A stretch of DNA of 5,233 bases from Deltaproteobacteria bacterium (GCA_021159445.1 JAGGRV010000161.1:1-5233); one strand, 5' to 3'. Shown: positions 1 to 5,233, counted from the stretch's first letter. Notes: generated from the letters alone by a model not told the origin. Made by a program: numbers and translations.

Positions 1-58
1 CGGGATTATCACCCAGGCAGTGGCTTCTGCCCATTCGAGGCTGATATCAGCTCAATAA
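1..58 (+). CDS. Possible 3' end of a gene cut by the window edge
   Basis: Reading from base 2, 18 codons run open to a TAA at 56-58 and encode an Ala/Ser-rich tail (ending RLISAQ). An open stretch this short is close to what chance would give. The opposite strand also offers a short open stretch that ends in a double stop, TGA TAA, near 20-25, so even the strand is uncertain. No domain can be recognised. It is listed only because something upstream of repeat copy 1 probably ends here, with the repeat lying about 20 bp beyond the plus-strand stop. Confidence 0.2.
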   Translation, partial: GIITQAVASAHSRLISAQ

Positions 59-80
59 AGGTCTTATGCTTGGGGATGAG

Positions 81-240
81 TTAGGAACGGGAGATAAATA
101 AGTTGAACAAAAATTAACAGGATTTTTTGTTGTATTCAAGGCGCGAGGAGCGAGCATAACGGGTTATGTGATCGACGAGCAACGAAGAAGACGGCAAAAA
201 AGACATTAATTTGTTCAAGTTATTTATTGTACGTTCCTTA
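81..240 (+). repeat. Complete ~160-bp palindromic interspersed repeat (MITE/REP-like), copy 1
   Basis: The outer 31 bases (81-111) and the reverse complement of 210-240 agree at 25 of 31 positions, sharing GGAACG, ATAAATAA and TTGAACAAA blocks. A second inner pair follows (TTTTTTG...TTC near 123-137 against GAAG...CAAAAAA near 184-200). The centre is a perfect CATAAC-GG-GTTATG hairpin at 155-168, so the dyad centre is near 160.5. The arms between inner stem and centre (GC-rich, around 141-154 and 169-183) do not pair well and would bulge. There is no coding capacity. It lies 72 bp beyond the stop of the minus-strand membrane gene. TTAGGA occurs at both ends (81-86 and 238-243), but this overlaps the inverted termini and cannot be called a target duplication with confidence. 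The structure fits a non-autonomous miniature element or a palindromic intergenic repeat; which of these is not decidable here. Confidence 0.85.
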
Positions 241-312
241 GGACGTTTGAGCGTTGCGAGATGGTTGAAGTACTTCAGTCTTCAGCCTTTAACCTGAATA
301 GTTACGCCAGTT

Positions 313-1053
313 CTAGACAAGTATCGCACTGGGATGCTCCTGGAAGGGGTGTATTCTTAAAACGAGTGAATAAAGGAACGGATAATTTGACCTCAGGTGC
401 TGCACATAGTCCAGCCATTCACTGGACAGATGGTCATACATCCGCTGGATATCAACGGCCAGGTGATGCAGGTCTTTCTCCGGCAGGTCTTTCAGTGACG
501 GTCTCGCCTGAAGCTCCTCGTCAAGGTGGGTAACCGCCCAGAGCAAATCGGTAAAACGGTCATGCTCCAGAAGGTTGGGGTTCTCCATCAGTCCCAGCAA
601 AAACGTCCGCTTCTGGGAGAGGAAGGCCTTCAGCCCTTCAAGGTCGATTTTGCGGCAGTCAAGGTCAATCTCCAGGTTATAAGCATAAGCGGCGGCTCGC
701 TTGAAATCCACCGACGTCCAGTCCTTAGTGACGTTGAGGTGACCGGATATCTCCGCACGATTATCAAAATGCCCGAGCAGGTCGCCGAGGAGACGGCTAC
801 CGACCTCGCTGAAAAATGCTCCCACGACCATATTTAGCTTCTGCAGCATTATCTGCCTTTCCCGTCGGCTGAGGATTCGCTCAAGGATGATGACCACGAG
901 GAATACCTCCAGGGGCAGAAATCCCAGGTCCCCAACCAGGTAAATGAAGATGTGGTGCGGGTCTCTGAAGATGAGGAAATGGATGAAATATGTAAACGCA
1001 GAGAGTATTATGAAGATAAAAGCTGACTTAATAAAATAAGAGTAACGCCCCAT
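313..1053 (-). CDS. Conserved protein of unknown function with two N-terminal membrane segments
   Basis: The product has 246 residues. Two hydrophobic stretches, about residues 8-29 and 35-60, are separated by a short polar turn containing DPHH, so the N-terminus is probably a membrane hairpin. The second segment is followed by a basic SRRERQ, which predicts a cytoplasmic location for the remaining 185 or so residues. That part is soluble, mostly helical, rich in Leu/Asp/His, and contains recognisable patches such as LNMVVGAFFSEVG (about 73-85), LLWAVTHLDEEL (about 170-181) and YPFLYSLVLR (about 224-233). I recognise this as a type of hypothetical protein seen in anaerobic bacteria but know no function, and I see no catalytic motif. 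The ATG start was chosen over an in-frame TTG 24 bp upstream because a GGAGG lies 6 bases before it. The TTG would translate through that site. The gene stands alone, with repeat copies in the same orientation on both sides. Confidence 0.8.
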   Translation of the reverse strand: MGRYSYFIKSAFIFIILSAFTYFIHFLIFRDPHHIFIYLVGDLGFLPLEVFLVVIILERILSRRERQIMLQKLNMVVGAFFSEVGSRLLGDLLGHFDNRAEISGHLNVTKDWTSVDFKRAAAYAYNLEIDLDCRKIDLEGLKAFLSQKRTFLLGLMENPNLLEHDRFTDLLWAVTHLDEELQARPSLKDLPEKDLHHLAVDIQRMYDHLSSEWLDYVQHLRSNYPFLYSLVLRIHPFQEHPSAILV

Positions 1054-1059
1054 TTTTAA

Positions 1060-1064
1060 CCTCC
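1060..1064 (-). promoter_or_regulatory. Shine-Dalgarno GGAGG that fixes the start of the membrane protein
   Basis: The minus strand reads GGAGG, then the six bases TTAAAA, then ATG at 1053. This is a textbook spacing and the only strong ribosome-binding site in the window. It decides against the in-frame TTG at 1077-1075. Confidence 0.75.
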
Positions 1065-1109
1065 AACAAAAGAACAATCAACTCACTCTATTTTTAATGA
1101 TAACATAAG

Positions 1110-1188
1110 TTAGGAACGGGAAATAAATAAGTTGAACAAAAATTAACAGGATTTTTTGTTGTATTCAAGGCGCGAGGAGCGAGCATAA
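1110..1188 (+). repeat. Half copy of the palindromic repeat, copy 2, ending at the dyad centre
   Basis: Bases 1110-1188 match 81-159 of copy 1 at 78 of 79 positions; the one change I find is G to A at 1121. Similarity stops abruptly after CATAA, one to two bases short of the point that corresponds to the dyad centre of the full element (about 1189.5). The right half is absent and the sequence passes directly into a gene remnant. The left end lies 56 bp upstream of the start codon of the minus-strand membrane gene, so any outward promoter in the element would feed that gene. I see no convincing -35/-10 pair there. Confidence 0.85.
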
Positions 1189-1391
1189 TCAGACGGAAGA
1201 AACAAAGCCCCTCTCTGTACATCAGCGAACTCGTTACCCGGGGTCTGGCAAAACGGCCAGACCAGAGCTTTGCTGACTTGTTTCGCGAACGCTTCGTACT
1301 TTACACAAAGTATGCAGACATCACGATCAAATGCGCCGGACTGACTCAAGAGGATGTCTATGCGAGAATCATTGAAGAGACAAAGAGCTAG
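1189..1391 (+). pseudogene. 3' remnant of a kinase-like gene (shikimate-kinase-like C-terminus), truncated at repeat copy 2
   Basis: On the plus strand a frame ending in TAG at 1389-1391 reads as convincing protein: SPSLYISELVTRGL (from about 1206), FADLFRERFVLYTKYADI (about 1269-1322), then CAGLTQEDVYARIIEETKS. The pattern ERxxLYxxxADxxI followed by GLTxEDVxxRI resembles the C-terminal end of shikimate kinases (RRPLYxxxADxxV, GLSPEEVAxRI). That assignment is from memory of the family and is tentative. The frame stays open backwards through copy 2 to a TAA at 1128-1130, but there is no ATG or GTG, and the only TTG is at 1278. The first 100 or more residues expected of such a kinase, including the P-loop, are missing. 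I infer a dead gene whose 5' part was lost at the repeat junction. The alternative is a chance open frame, which the protein-like composition makes less likely. Confidence 0.5.
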
Positions 1392-1422
1392 CCATTTTAT
1401 TCTAAGATTTAGAACGGCTTTT

Positions 1423-2619
1423 TCATGAGCCTTTTGCAATGATGCAAAGATTGCCCGCATTCAGGATTCGATAGGTGCGATGATGGGTTGGGTCGATTTT
1501 CGCGGCAGAAAGGGCCTGATCCACACTCATGGCTTTGGTTATGCCTAGTGCGACCGTGTCGGCCTGCGAGAGGCCCTTGCTGACCGCAAATACCTTTACG
1601 GCCCGGCAATTAGGATCGGTTAGCATGCGTATCCCAACGGCCTTGTGGTCGCCCAGCCTGTATCCGCGGCGTCTGACTATGTCCTTGGCGGCCGAAGCGG
1701 TGGGTGCCTGGACGAGCAGTTTTACAAAGTGGTCCTGTCCGATACCGTTCTCGCAAGGGGCCGACAGGACGATCACGCCGCCGTTACGGACAGCCCATTG
1801 GTTGTTCATTATGGCCTTGTCCGCCTGGTAAAAGCTTTGTCCAAGCGGGCCGGCGGTTTCTACAATGATCGCGTCGGCAGGGACGTCGATCTGCTGAATA
1901 AAGGCATCCTGAGCGGTCGGCGTGAGGGACTTAAGGACCGATAACGGTGTACCCCCAGCGGCAGCGATGATCGTGCTGCCTGCCTGGACAAGGTTTACGC
2001 CTGCCAGACGCTGCGAGGCAGCCAGATCCTCCAGCATCTGCGAAATTCCTTCAAACACCGGATTGCCTGCGAGACGGCCGGGGCAGGAGCCGGGAAGAAG
2101 GGCGGATGCATGATTAAATTCCACGTCCGCATACGAAGCGCAGCCGATGGTGAGGGTCTTGTGTGCGCCTGTGAATCCGGCAAAGTAATGCGGCTCAACG
2201 CTTCCGATGGCCAGAACAGGTCTGTCCCCAACAAGCCACGGGTGTACTCTCCACCCGTTCGGCCTGACTGGGACCAACTCATCGCTTTGACTGTCGTGCC
2301 ATTGAATTTCCTCAATTGGCAGACCCTGAATCAGCTTAAGCTCGAAACTGCGCATTTTCTCTGAAGAATAGCGGTGCGTGCCGGTGGCTACCAGGATTCG
2401 AATGCAAGCCGGATCAATTAAATGGCTGAGGATCTTAAGTACCCTTGGACTATCGGTCTGGCGTTGGGGATCATTGACGACCAGAGTGAGGGCTAGCGGT
2501 TTTTCAAGGCACTCCAGCGCATTGCTTGCAGCCTTTTTCAGCAATCCATTGTCAATAGGCCTAAAGAGGTCCAGGCGGGGCCGCAGAGTTATGATGTTGT
2601 TTTCTTGCCTAATGGTCAT
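1423..2619 (-). CDS. larA: LarA-family nickel-pincer-nucleotide racemase (DUF2088)
   Basis: The product has 398 residues, slightly shorter than the roughly 425 of Lactobacillus plantarum lactate racemase. LarA enzymes use a nickel pincer nucleotide bound to lysine to invert 2-hydroxy acids by hydride transfer, in the cytoplasm. Residues align with those of L. plantarum LarA, numbered here from the ATG: Asp50/Arg53 (DPQR; Asp72/Arg75), His82 (ATGTHR; His108), His144 (EPHYFAG; His174), Lys154 (GAHKTL; cofactor-bearing Lys184), His170 (FNHA; nickel ligand His200), and Tyr264-Gln265-x-x-Lys268 (Tyr294/Gln295/Lys298). The intervals 144-154 and 154-170 equal those in LarA. The enzyme therefore looks active, but members act on several 2-hydroxy acids, so lactate is not certain. 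The cofactor genes larB, larC and larE are not in the window. The ATG at 2619 is preferred to a TTG four codons earlier; neither has a clear Shine-Dalgarno site. It is divergent from the glycosyltransferase gene across 20 bp. Confidence 0.88.
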   Translation of the reverse strand: MTIRQENNIITLRPRLDLFRPIDNGLLKKAASNALECLEKPLALTLVVNDPQRQTDSPRVLKILSHLIDPACIRILVATGTHRYSSEKMRSFELKLIQGLPIEEIQWHDSQSDELVPVRPNGWRVHPWLVGDRPVLAIGSVEPHYFAGFTGAHKTLTIGCASYADVEFNHASALLPGSCPGRLAGNPVFEGISQMLEDLAASQRLAGVNLVQAGSTIIAAAGGTPLSVLKSLTPTAQDAFIQQIDVPADAIIVETAGPLGQSFYQADKAIMNNQWAVRNGGVIVLSAPCENGIGQDHFVKLLVQAPTASAAKDIVRRRGYRLGDHKAVGIRMLTDPNCRAVKVFAVSKGLSQADTVALGITKAMSVDQALSAAKIDPTHHRTYRILNAGNLCIIAKGS

Positions 2620-2632
2620 GGTAAAGTACAAT
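2605..2632 (+). promoter_or_regulatory. Candidate promoter of the glycosyltransferase gene
   Basis: TTGCCT (2605-2610) and TACAAT (2627-2632) are separated by 16 bp and resemble sigma-70 -35 and -10 boxes. Transcription would begin near 2639-2640, at the ATG itself, which would give a leaderless or nearly leaderless mRNA. This agrees with the absence of a Shine-Dalgarno site before that ATG. The -35 box lies inside the divergent larA coding region. The match is moderate and based on sequence alone. Confidence 0.35.
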
Positions 2633-2648
2633 TATTTTCATGAAAATA
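2633..2648. promoter_or_regulatory. Perfect 16-bp palindrome over the glycosyltransferase start codon (possible operator)
   Basis: TATTTTCATGAAAATA is a perfect inverted repeat centred between 2640 and 2641, with the ATG of the glycosyltransferase gene in its middle. It lies between the two divergent genes and just downstream of a candidate -10 box (2627-2632). A weak -10-like TATAAG for larA sits on the other side (minus strand, 2657-2652), so a bound dimer could affect both genes. The alternative is coincidence helped by the start of the coding sequence (ATGAAAATA is a common beginning). Confidence 0.35.
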
Positions 2649-3755
2649 CTTCTTATAGAACCATACCATACAGGCTCACATGCTGCCTGGTGCTCAGGAT
2701 TTGCAACACACAGCCGCCATTTCGTGAGTATGCTCACTCTGCCCGGTCGTTTCTGGAAGTGGCGTATGCATGGCGCCGCTGTGACCCTGGCAAGGCAGTT
2801 TCTGGCTGAAGAATACGCGCCGGATCTTATCCTGACCACAGATATGCTCGATCTCACAACTTTTCTGGCCCTGACAAGGTCCCGCACCTATAATACCCCG
2901 ACGGCGCTGTATTTCCATGAAAACCAGCTTACTTACCCCTGGTCTGTTGACGACAGGGACCTTCCCAAAGGACGTGACGTTCACTATGGTTTCATTAACT
3001 ATGCCAGCGCCATGGCGGCTGATACTGTGCTTTTTAATTCGCGATTTCACCTGGAATCCTTCTTTGAAGAACTGCCGCGTCTTTTAAAACACTTTCCGGA
3101 TTATAATGAACTCGATACTGTGAAAATACTTCGGTCTAAGTCGCGGGTTCTTCCCCTGGGTCTGGATCTTGGACTGTTTGACGCCTGCAATCCAGACCGA
3201 AAACCGGATGGCCGTCCCTTCCTTTTATGGAACCATCGATGGGAATACGATAAGAACCCTGAGGAATTTTTCCAGGCCTTATATATCCTGGCGGAAAAGG
3301 GCCTAGACTTTGGGGTGATTGTCCTGGGTGAGAGTTTTAGACAGAGTCCGGCCGAGTTCATAGAGGCCAGTGAGCGGCTTGGCAGCCGTATCTGTCATAT
3401 GGGCTATGCTGCGGACTTCACTGAGTATGCCCGTTGGCTCCGGCAAGCCAGCATCCTGCCGGTTACCTCGCACCACGATTTTTTTGGCACAAGTATCGTA
3501 GAGGCTATTTATTGCGGGTGCGTACCTTTTCTTCCCAGGCGGCTGAGTTACCCGGAACTGATCCCGCCTGAATTGCATGAACTCTGCTTTTATAAGGACT
3601 TCGACGACCTTGTCAAGCGCCTTGAATACGCCATAAAACACCCCTGTTGGGAGCATCAACCCGCCTTACGGGAGGCAGTGGCCCGTTTTGACTGGAAACA
3701 GATGGCCTGGGTCTATGACGACACGCTTGAACAGCTATGCCGAGACAAACAATAA
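2640..3755 (+). CDS. QTMAN-like glycosyltransferase (DUF3524 domain; tRNA-queuosine alpha-mannosyltransferase family)
   Basis: The product has 371 residues. Human GTDC1/QTMAN adds mannose from GDP-mannose to queuosine in tRNA-Asp, and this protein resembles it along its length. Residues 1-175 match the N-terminal DUF3524 domain: MKILLIEPYHTGSH at the start, LPGRFWKWRMHGAA (34-47), ALYFHENQLTYP (89-100), HYGFINYASAMAADTVLFNS (115-134) and LPLGLDL (171-177). Residues 193-340 form a GT-B nucleotide-sugar-binding domain: LLWNHRWEYDKNPEEF (195-210), VILVLGE-like VIVLGE (226-231), and HHDFFGTSIVEAIYCGCVPF (278-297), which holds the Glu typical of GT4-type donor sites, then LSYPELIP. No signal peptide or membrane segment is visible, so a cytoplasmic enzyme is expected. 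The start is fixed by agreement with the family N-terminus. It lacks a Shine-Dalgarno site. Acting on tRNA queuosine is inferred from the family; a bacterial member could modify another acceptor. Its stop is 4 bp from the convergent stop of the next gene. Confidence 0.85.
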   Translation: MKILLIEPYHTGSHAAWCSGFATHSRHFVSMLTLPGRFWKWRMHGAAVTLARQFLAEEYAPDLILTTDMLDLTTFLALTRSRTYNTPTALYFHENQLTYPWSVDDRDLPKGRDVHYGFINYASAMAADTVLFNSRFHLESFFEELPRLLKHFPDYNELDTVKILRSKSRVLPLGLDLGLFDACNPDRKPDGRPFLLWNHRWEYDKNPEEFFQALYILAEKGLDFGVIVLGESFRQSPAEFIEASERLGSRICHMGYAADFTEYARWLRQASILPVTSHHDFFGTSIVEAIYCGCVPFLPRRLSYPELIPPELHELCFYKDFDDLVKRLEYAIKHPCWEHQPALREAVARFDWKQMAWVYDDTLEQLCRDKQ

Positions 3756-3759
3756 AAAT

Positions 3760-5163
3760 TCAGGCAGTCCCCACCTTTGAGATTTCTATGGCTCGCTCTT
3801 TTTCACAGATAGCCTGATATTCATCTTCGTAAAAGAATTTTTCAGCACCGAATGCCGGGCGGAGGTGATTCAGCCAAGAGGCTTCAGGATCGAATCGTGC
3901 AAAGAATGGACGCTGCACCCAGTCCGGATTGCGGCCCTGGATAAAGCGGAGCACAAAGACCTTTTTATTGTTGATTTCAGCAATACCTTGGACATCTATC
4001 TTGCCGGGACCGGCGCTCATGGATGGTCCGCGCACCGTGCGTGCCAATCCTGATACCTTTAGAACGGCATTATGATATATCTCACAGGCCTTGGCTAAAG
4101 GCAATTCAAAGTAATGACAGGCACCGGTATTGCGTGCTATAAACATATAGTAAGGGACAATTCCAAGGCGTACTTGTGTGCGCCACATGCGTGCCCAGAT
4201 TTCAGGGTCATCGTTTATGTGTTTTACTATGGGACTCTGACTGCGTATTATGGCTCCGGTGCCACGGATTCGCCAGATGGCCTTCCGGGCTATAGGCGTT
4301 TCCATTTCCTGCCAGTGGTTGCAATGGGCCATGATAGCCACGTGTTTGCCGCCCTTTACCAGACGCTCCATCAGTCTCAGAAGATCGTCAGCATCGCTGT
4401 CACTTACATAGCGATATGGCCAGTAGGTCAGGGACTTGGTTCCTATGCGGATGGTCTGTATGTGCTCGAACTCAGGCTGCAACAATGGTTTTACATATTC
4501 CTTGAGCAGGCTGGTTTTCATGACCATAGGGTCACCACCGGTGAGCAGAAGGTCAGTAACATCCTTGTGCTTGGCCAGATAGCGGTGCAGGTTGCTGGTT
4601 TCTCCGGCAGAGAAACGCAGTTCATCAATCCCAACGAACTGTGCCCACCGAAAGCAGAAGGTGCAATAGGTATGGCAGGTCTGACCCTGGCGGGGGAAAA
4701 ACAGTACTGTTTCCCGGTATTTGTGTTGCATTCCTGACAGTGGTAGGCCATCCAGAAAGGGGATATTGTGAACTTGCTGCCCGGCAGGATGGGGATTGAG
4801 TTCTGCGCGTATTTTATTGGCCACGGTCCGTATCTGTTGGTCGTCAGCACCTTTGCGGAGTAAGTTTGCCATGCGATCAAAGTGTTTCTGCGTGAGCATA
4901 TCAGGCTGTGGAAAAGTGAGCTTGAAGATTGGATCATCTGGGACATTATCCCAGTCTATGAGGTTTTTAATCACATACTGATTGACTCGGAACGGTAGTA
5001 CTTGGGCCACTACCTTCATGGCAAAACGCATGTCATGAGGCAATTTTACAATTTGGGGGATCTGATCAAGTTGACGCGCAGAAAAAAAATGAAGACTCAG
5101 AGGTCGCCTATTCTGGACCGAATACGTTCGGGAAGTTTGCTTAATCTTCGGAGCGTAATACAT
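3760..5163 (-). CDS. KamA-like radical SAM/PLP aminomutase with an altered substrate pocket
   Basis: The product has 467 residues. The lysine 2,3-aminomutase family uses a 4Fe-4S cluster, S-adenosylmethionine and PLP to move an amino group from C2 to C3. The N-terminal region (to about 120) includes VLPFRVNQYVIKNLIDW and DDPIFKLTFPQ. The radical SAM core has Cys163, Cys167 and Cys170 (CHTYCTFC), GGDP at 209-212 and RIGTKSL at 239-245. Arg172 matches the carboxylate-binding Arg134 of Clostridium subterminale KAM. Lys388 (SAGPGK) matches the PLP-binding Lys337, although its glycine run is reduced. The two aspartates that hold the lysine side chain, Asp293 and Asp330, are replaced by Arg344 (YYMFIAR) and Ser381, with the same 37-residue interval. 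The C-terminal cysteine cluster of classical KAM is missing; only Cys453 remains there. Lysine is therefore an unlikely substrate, and the product name lysine 2,3-aminomutase should be used with care. No strong Shine-Dalgarno site precedes the ATG; a weak GTGGA lies 8 bases upstream, beside repeat copy 3. Confidence 0.85.
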   Translation of the reverse strand: MYYAPKIKQTSRTYSVQNRRPLSLHFFSARQLDQIPQIVKLPHDMRFAMKVVAQVLPFRVNQYVIKNLIDWDNVPDDPIFKLTFPQPDMLTQKHFDRMANLLRKGADDQQIRTVANKIRAELNPHPAGQQVHNIPFLDGLPLSGMQHKYRETVLFFPRQGQTCHTYCTFCFRWAQFVGIDELRFSAGETSNLHRYLAKHKDVTDLLLTGGDPMVMKTSLLKEYVKPLLQPEFEHIQTIRIGTKSLTYWPYRYVSDSDADDLLRLMERLVKGGKHVAIMAHCNHWQEMETPIARKAIWRIRGTGAIIRSQSPIVKHINDDPEIWARMWRTQVRLGIVPYYMFIARNTGACHYFELPLAKACEIYHNAVLKVSGLARTVRGPSMSAGPGKIDVQGIAEINNKKVFVLRFIQGRNPDWVQRPFFARFDPEASWLNHLRPAFGAEKFFYEDEYQAICEKERAIEISKVGTA

Positions 5164-5176
5164 AATGCATATCCAC

Positions 5177-5233
5177 TTAGGAACGGGAGATAAATAAGTT
5201 GAACAAAAATTAATAGGATTTTTTGTTGTATTC
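5177..5233 (+). repeat. Palindromic repeat, copy 3, cut by the window edge
   Basis: Bases 5177-5233 match 81-137 of copy 1 at 56 of 57 positions; the one change is C to T in AATAGG. The orientation is the same as copies 1 and 2. The left terminus lies 13 bp upstream of the ATG of the KamA-like gene, so the upstream control region of that gene must lie inside or beyond the element. Whether this copy is complete or a half copy cannot be seen. Confidence 0.85.

Noticed and set aside
266..277. Perfect 12-bp palindrome TGAAGTACTTCA downstream of the membrane-protein gene, followed by further TTCAG copies.
   Set aside because: It has no loop, no T run and no nearby start codon, so neither a terminator nor an operator can be supported. 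A palindrome of this length can arise by chance in 5 kb.
1054..1109. Promoter for the membrane-protein gene (a TATCAT-like box on the minus strand near 1100).
   Set aside because: No acceptable -35 box lies 16-18 bp upstream; the corresponding bases fall in the repeat terminus and match poorly.
1400..1414. Stem-loop TTCTAA-GAT-TTAGAA between the kinase remnant and the end of larA, with five Ts at 1419-1423.
   Set aside because: The stem is six pairs and AT-rich, the T run starts only after four intervening bases and lies largely within the end of larA, and on the minus strand only a short A/T stretch follows. It is too weak to call a terminator.
1143..1460. A 105-codon minus-strand open frame across the repeat half and the kinase remnant.
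   Set aside because: It starts inside larA and ends within the non-coding repeat. The plus-strand frame over the same bases reads as a much better protein, so this is a shadow.
3756..3759. The 4-bp gap between convergent stop codons as a possible bidirectional terminator.
   Set aside because: I find no GC-rich hairpin with T runs around 3730-3790. Termination may be Rho-dependent or lie inside the opposite gene, but nothing in the sequence shows it.
4114..4737. A 207-codon plus-strand open frame inside the KamA-like gene.
   Set aside because: It lies wholly antisense to a gene with clear radical SAM motifs, and its own translation shows no recognisable domain.
1..5233. A single undescribed multi-gene system such as a defence island or biosynthetic cluster.
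   Set aside because: The four intact genes alternate in strand, belong to unrelated families (unknown membrane protein, LarA, QTMAN-like, KamA-like), and show no tight co-directional coupling. The sequence does not support a joint system.

Overview
The window looks like ordinary chromosome from a Gram-negative, probably anaerobic bacterium. The gene set (a LarA-type nickel enzyme, a lysine-2,3-aminomutase-like radical SAM protein and a queuosine-mannosyltransferase-like glycosyltransferase) and the style of palindromic repeat fit a Desulfobacterota-like host. That placement is an inference from gene content; no rRNA or other marker is present. There is no phage, IS transposase, CRISPR array, tRNA or rRNA gene.

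Layout. Positions 1-80 hold the tail of something cut by the window edge. Positions 81-240 are a complete, about 160-bp, imperfectly palindromic repeat (copy 1). Positions 241-312 are a short spacer with no gene. At 313-1053 (minus) lies an uncharacterised protein with two membrane segments. Positions 1054-1422 contain no intact gene: they hold the leader of that protein, a half copy of the repeat (copy 2, 1110-1188), and the start-less 3' remnant of a plus-strand gene resembling the C-terminus of shikimate kinase (1189-1391). At 1423-2619 (minus) is a LarA-family nickel-pincer racemase with all catalytic residues I can place. It is divergent, across only 20 bp, from a QTMAN/DUF3524-type glycosyltransferase (2640-3755, plus). 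That gene runs convergently, with a 4-bp gap, into a KamA-like radical SAM/PLP protein (3760-5163, minus). A third copy of the repeat begins 13 bp upstream of the last gene's start codon and runs off the window (5177-5233).

How the genes work together. I see no evidence of one pathway: orientations alternate and no two intact genes form a tight co-directional operon. The larA/glycosyltransferase pair may share control, because a perfect 16-bp palindrome covers the glycosyltransferase start codon and both putative promoters would read across it. The three same-orientation repeats are the main structural theme. One is complete, one is cut almost exactly at its dyad centre and joined to a gene fragment, and one abuts a start codon. 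The most interesting protein-level observation is in the KamA-like enzyme: both aspartates that hold the lysine side chain in lysine 2,3-aminomutase are replaced (Arg344 and Ser381), while the cluster cysteines, the PLP lysine and the carboxylate-binding arginine are kept. This suggests an aminomutase acting on something other than lysine.
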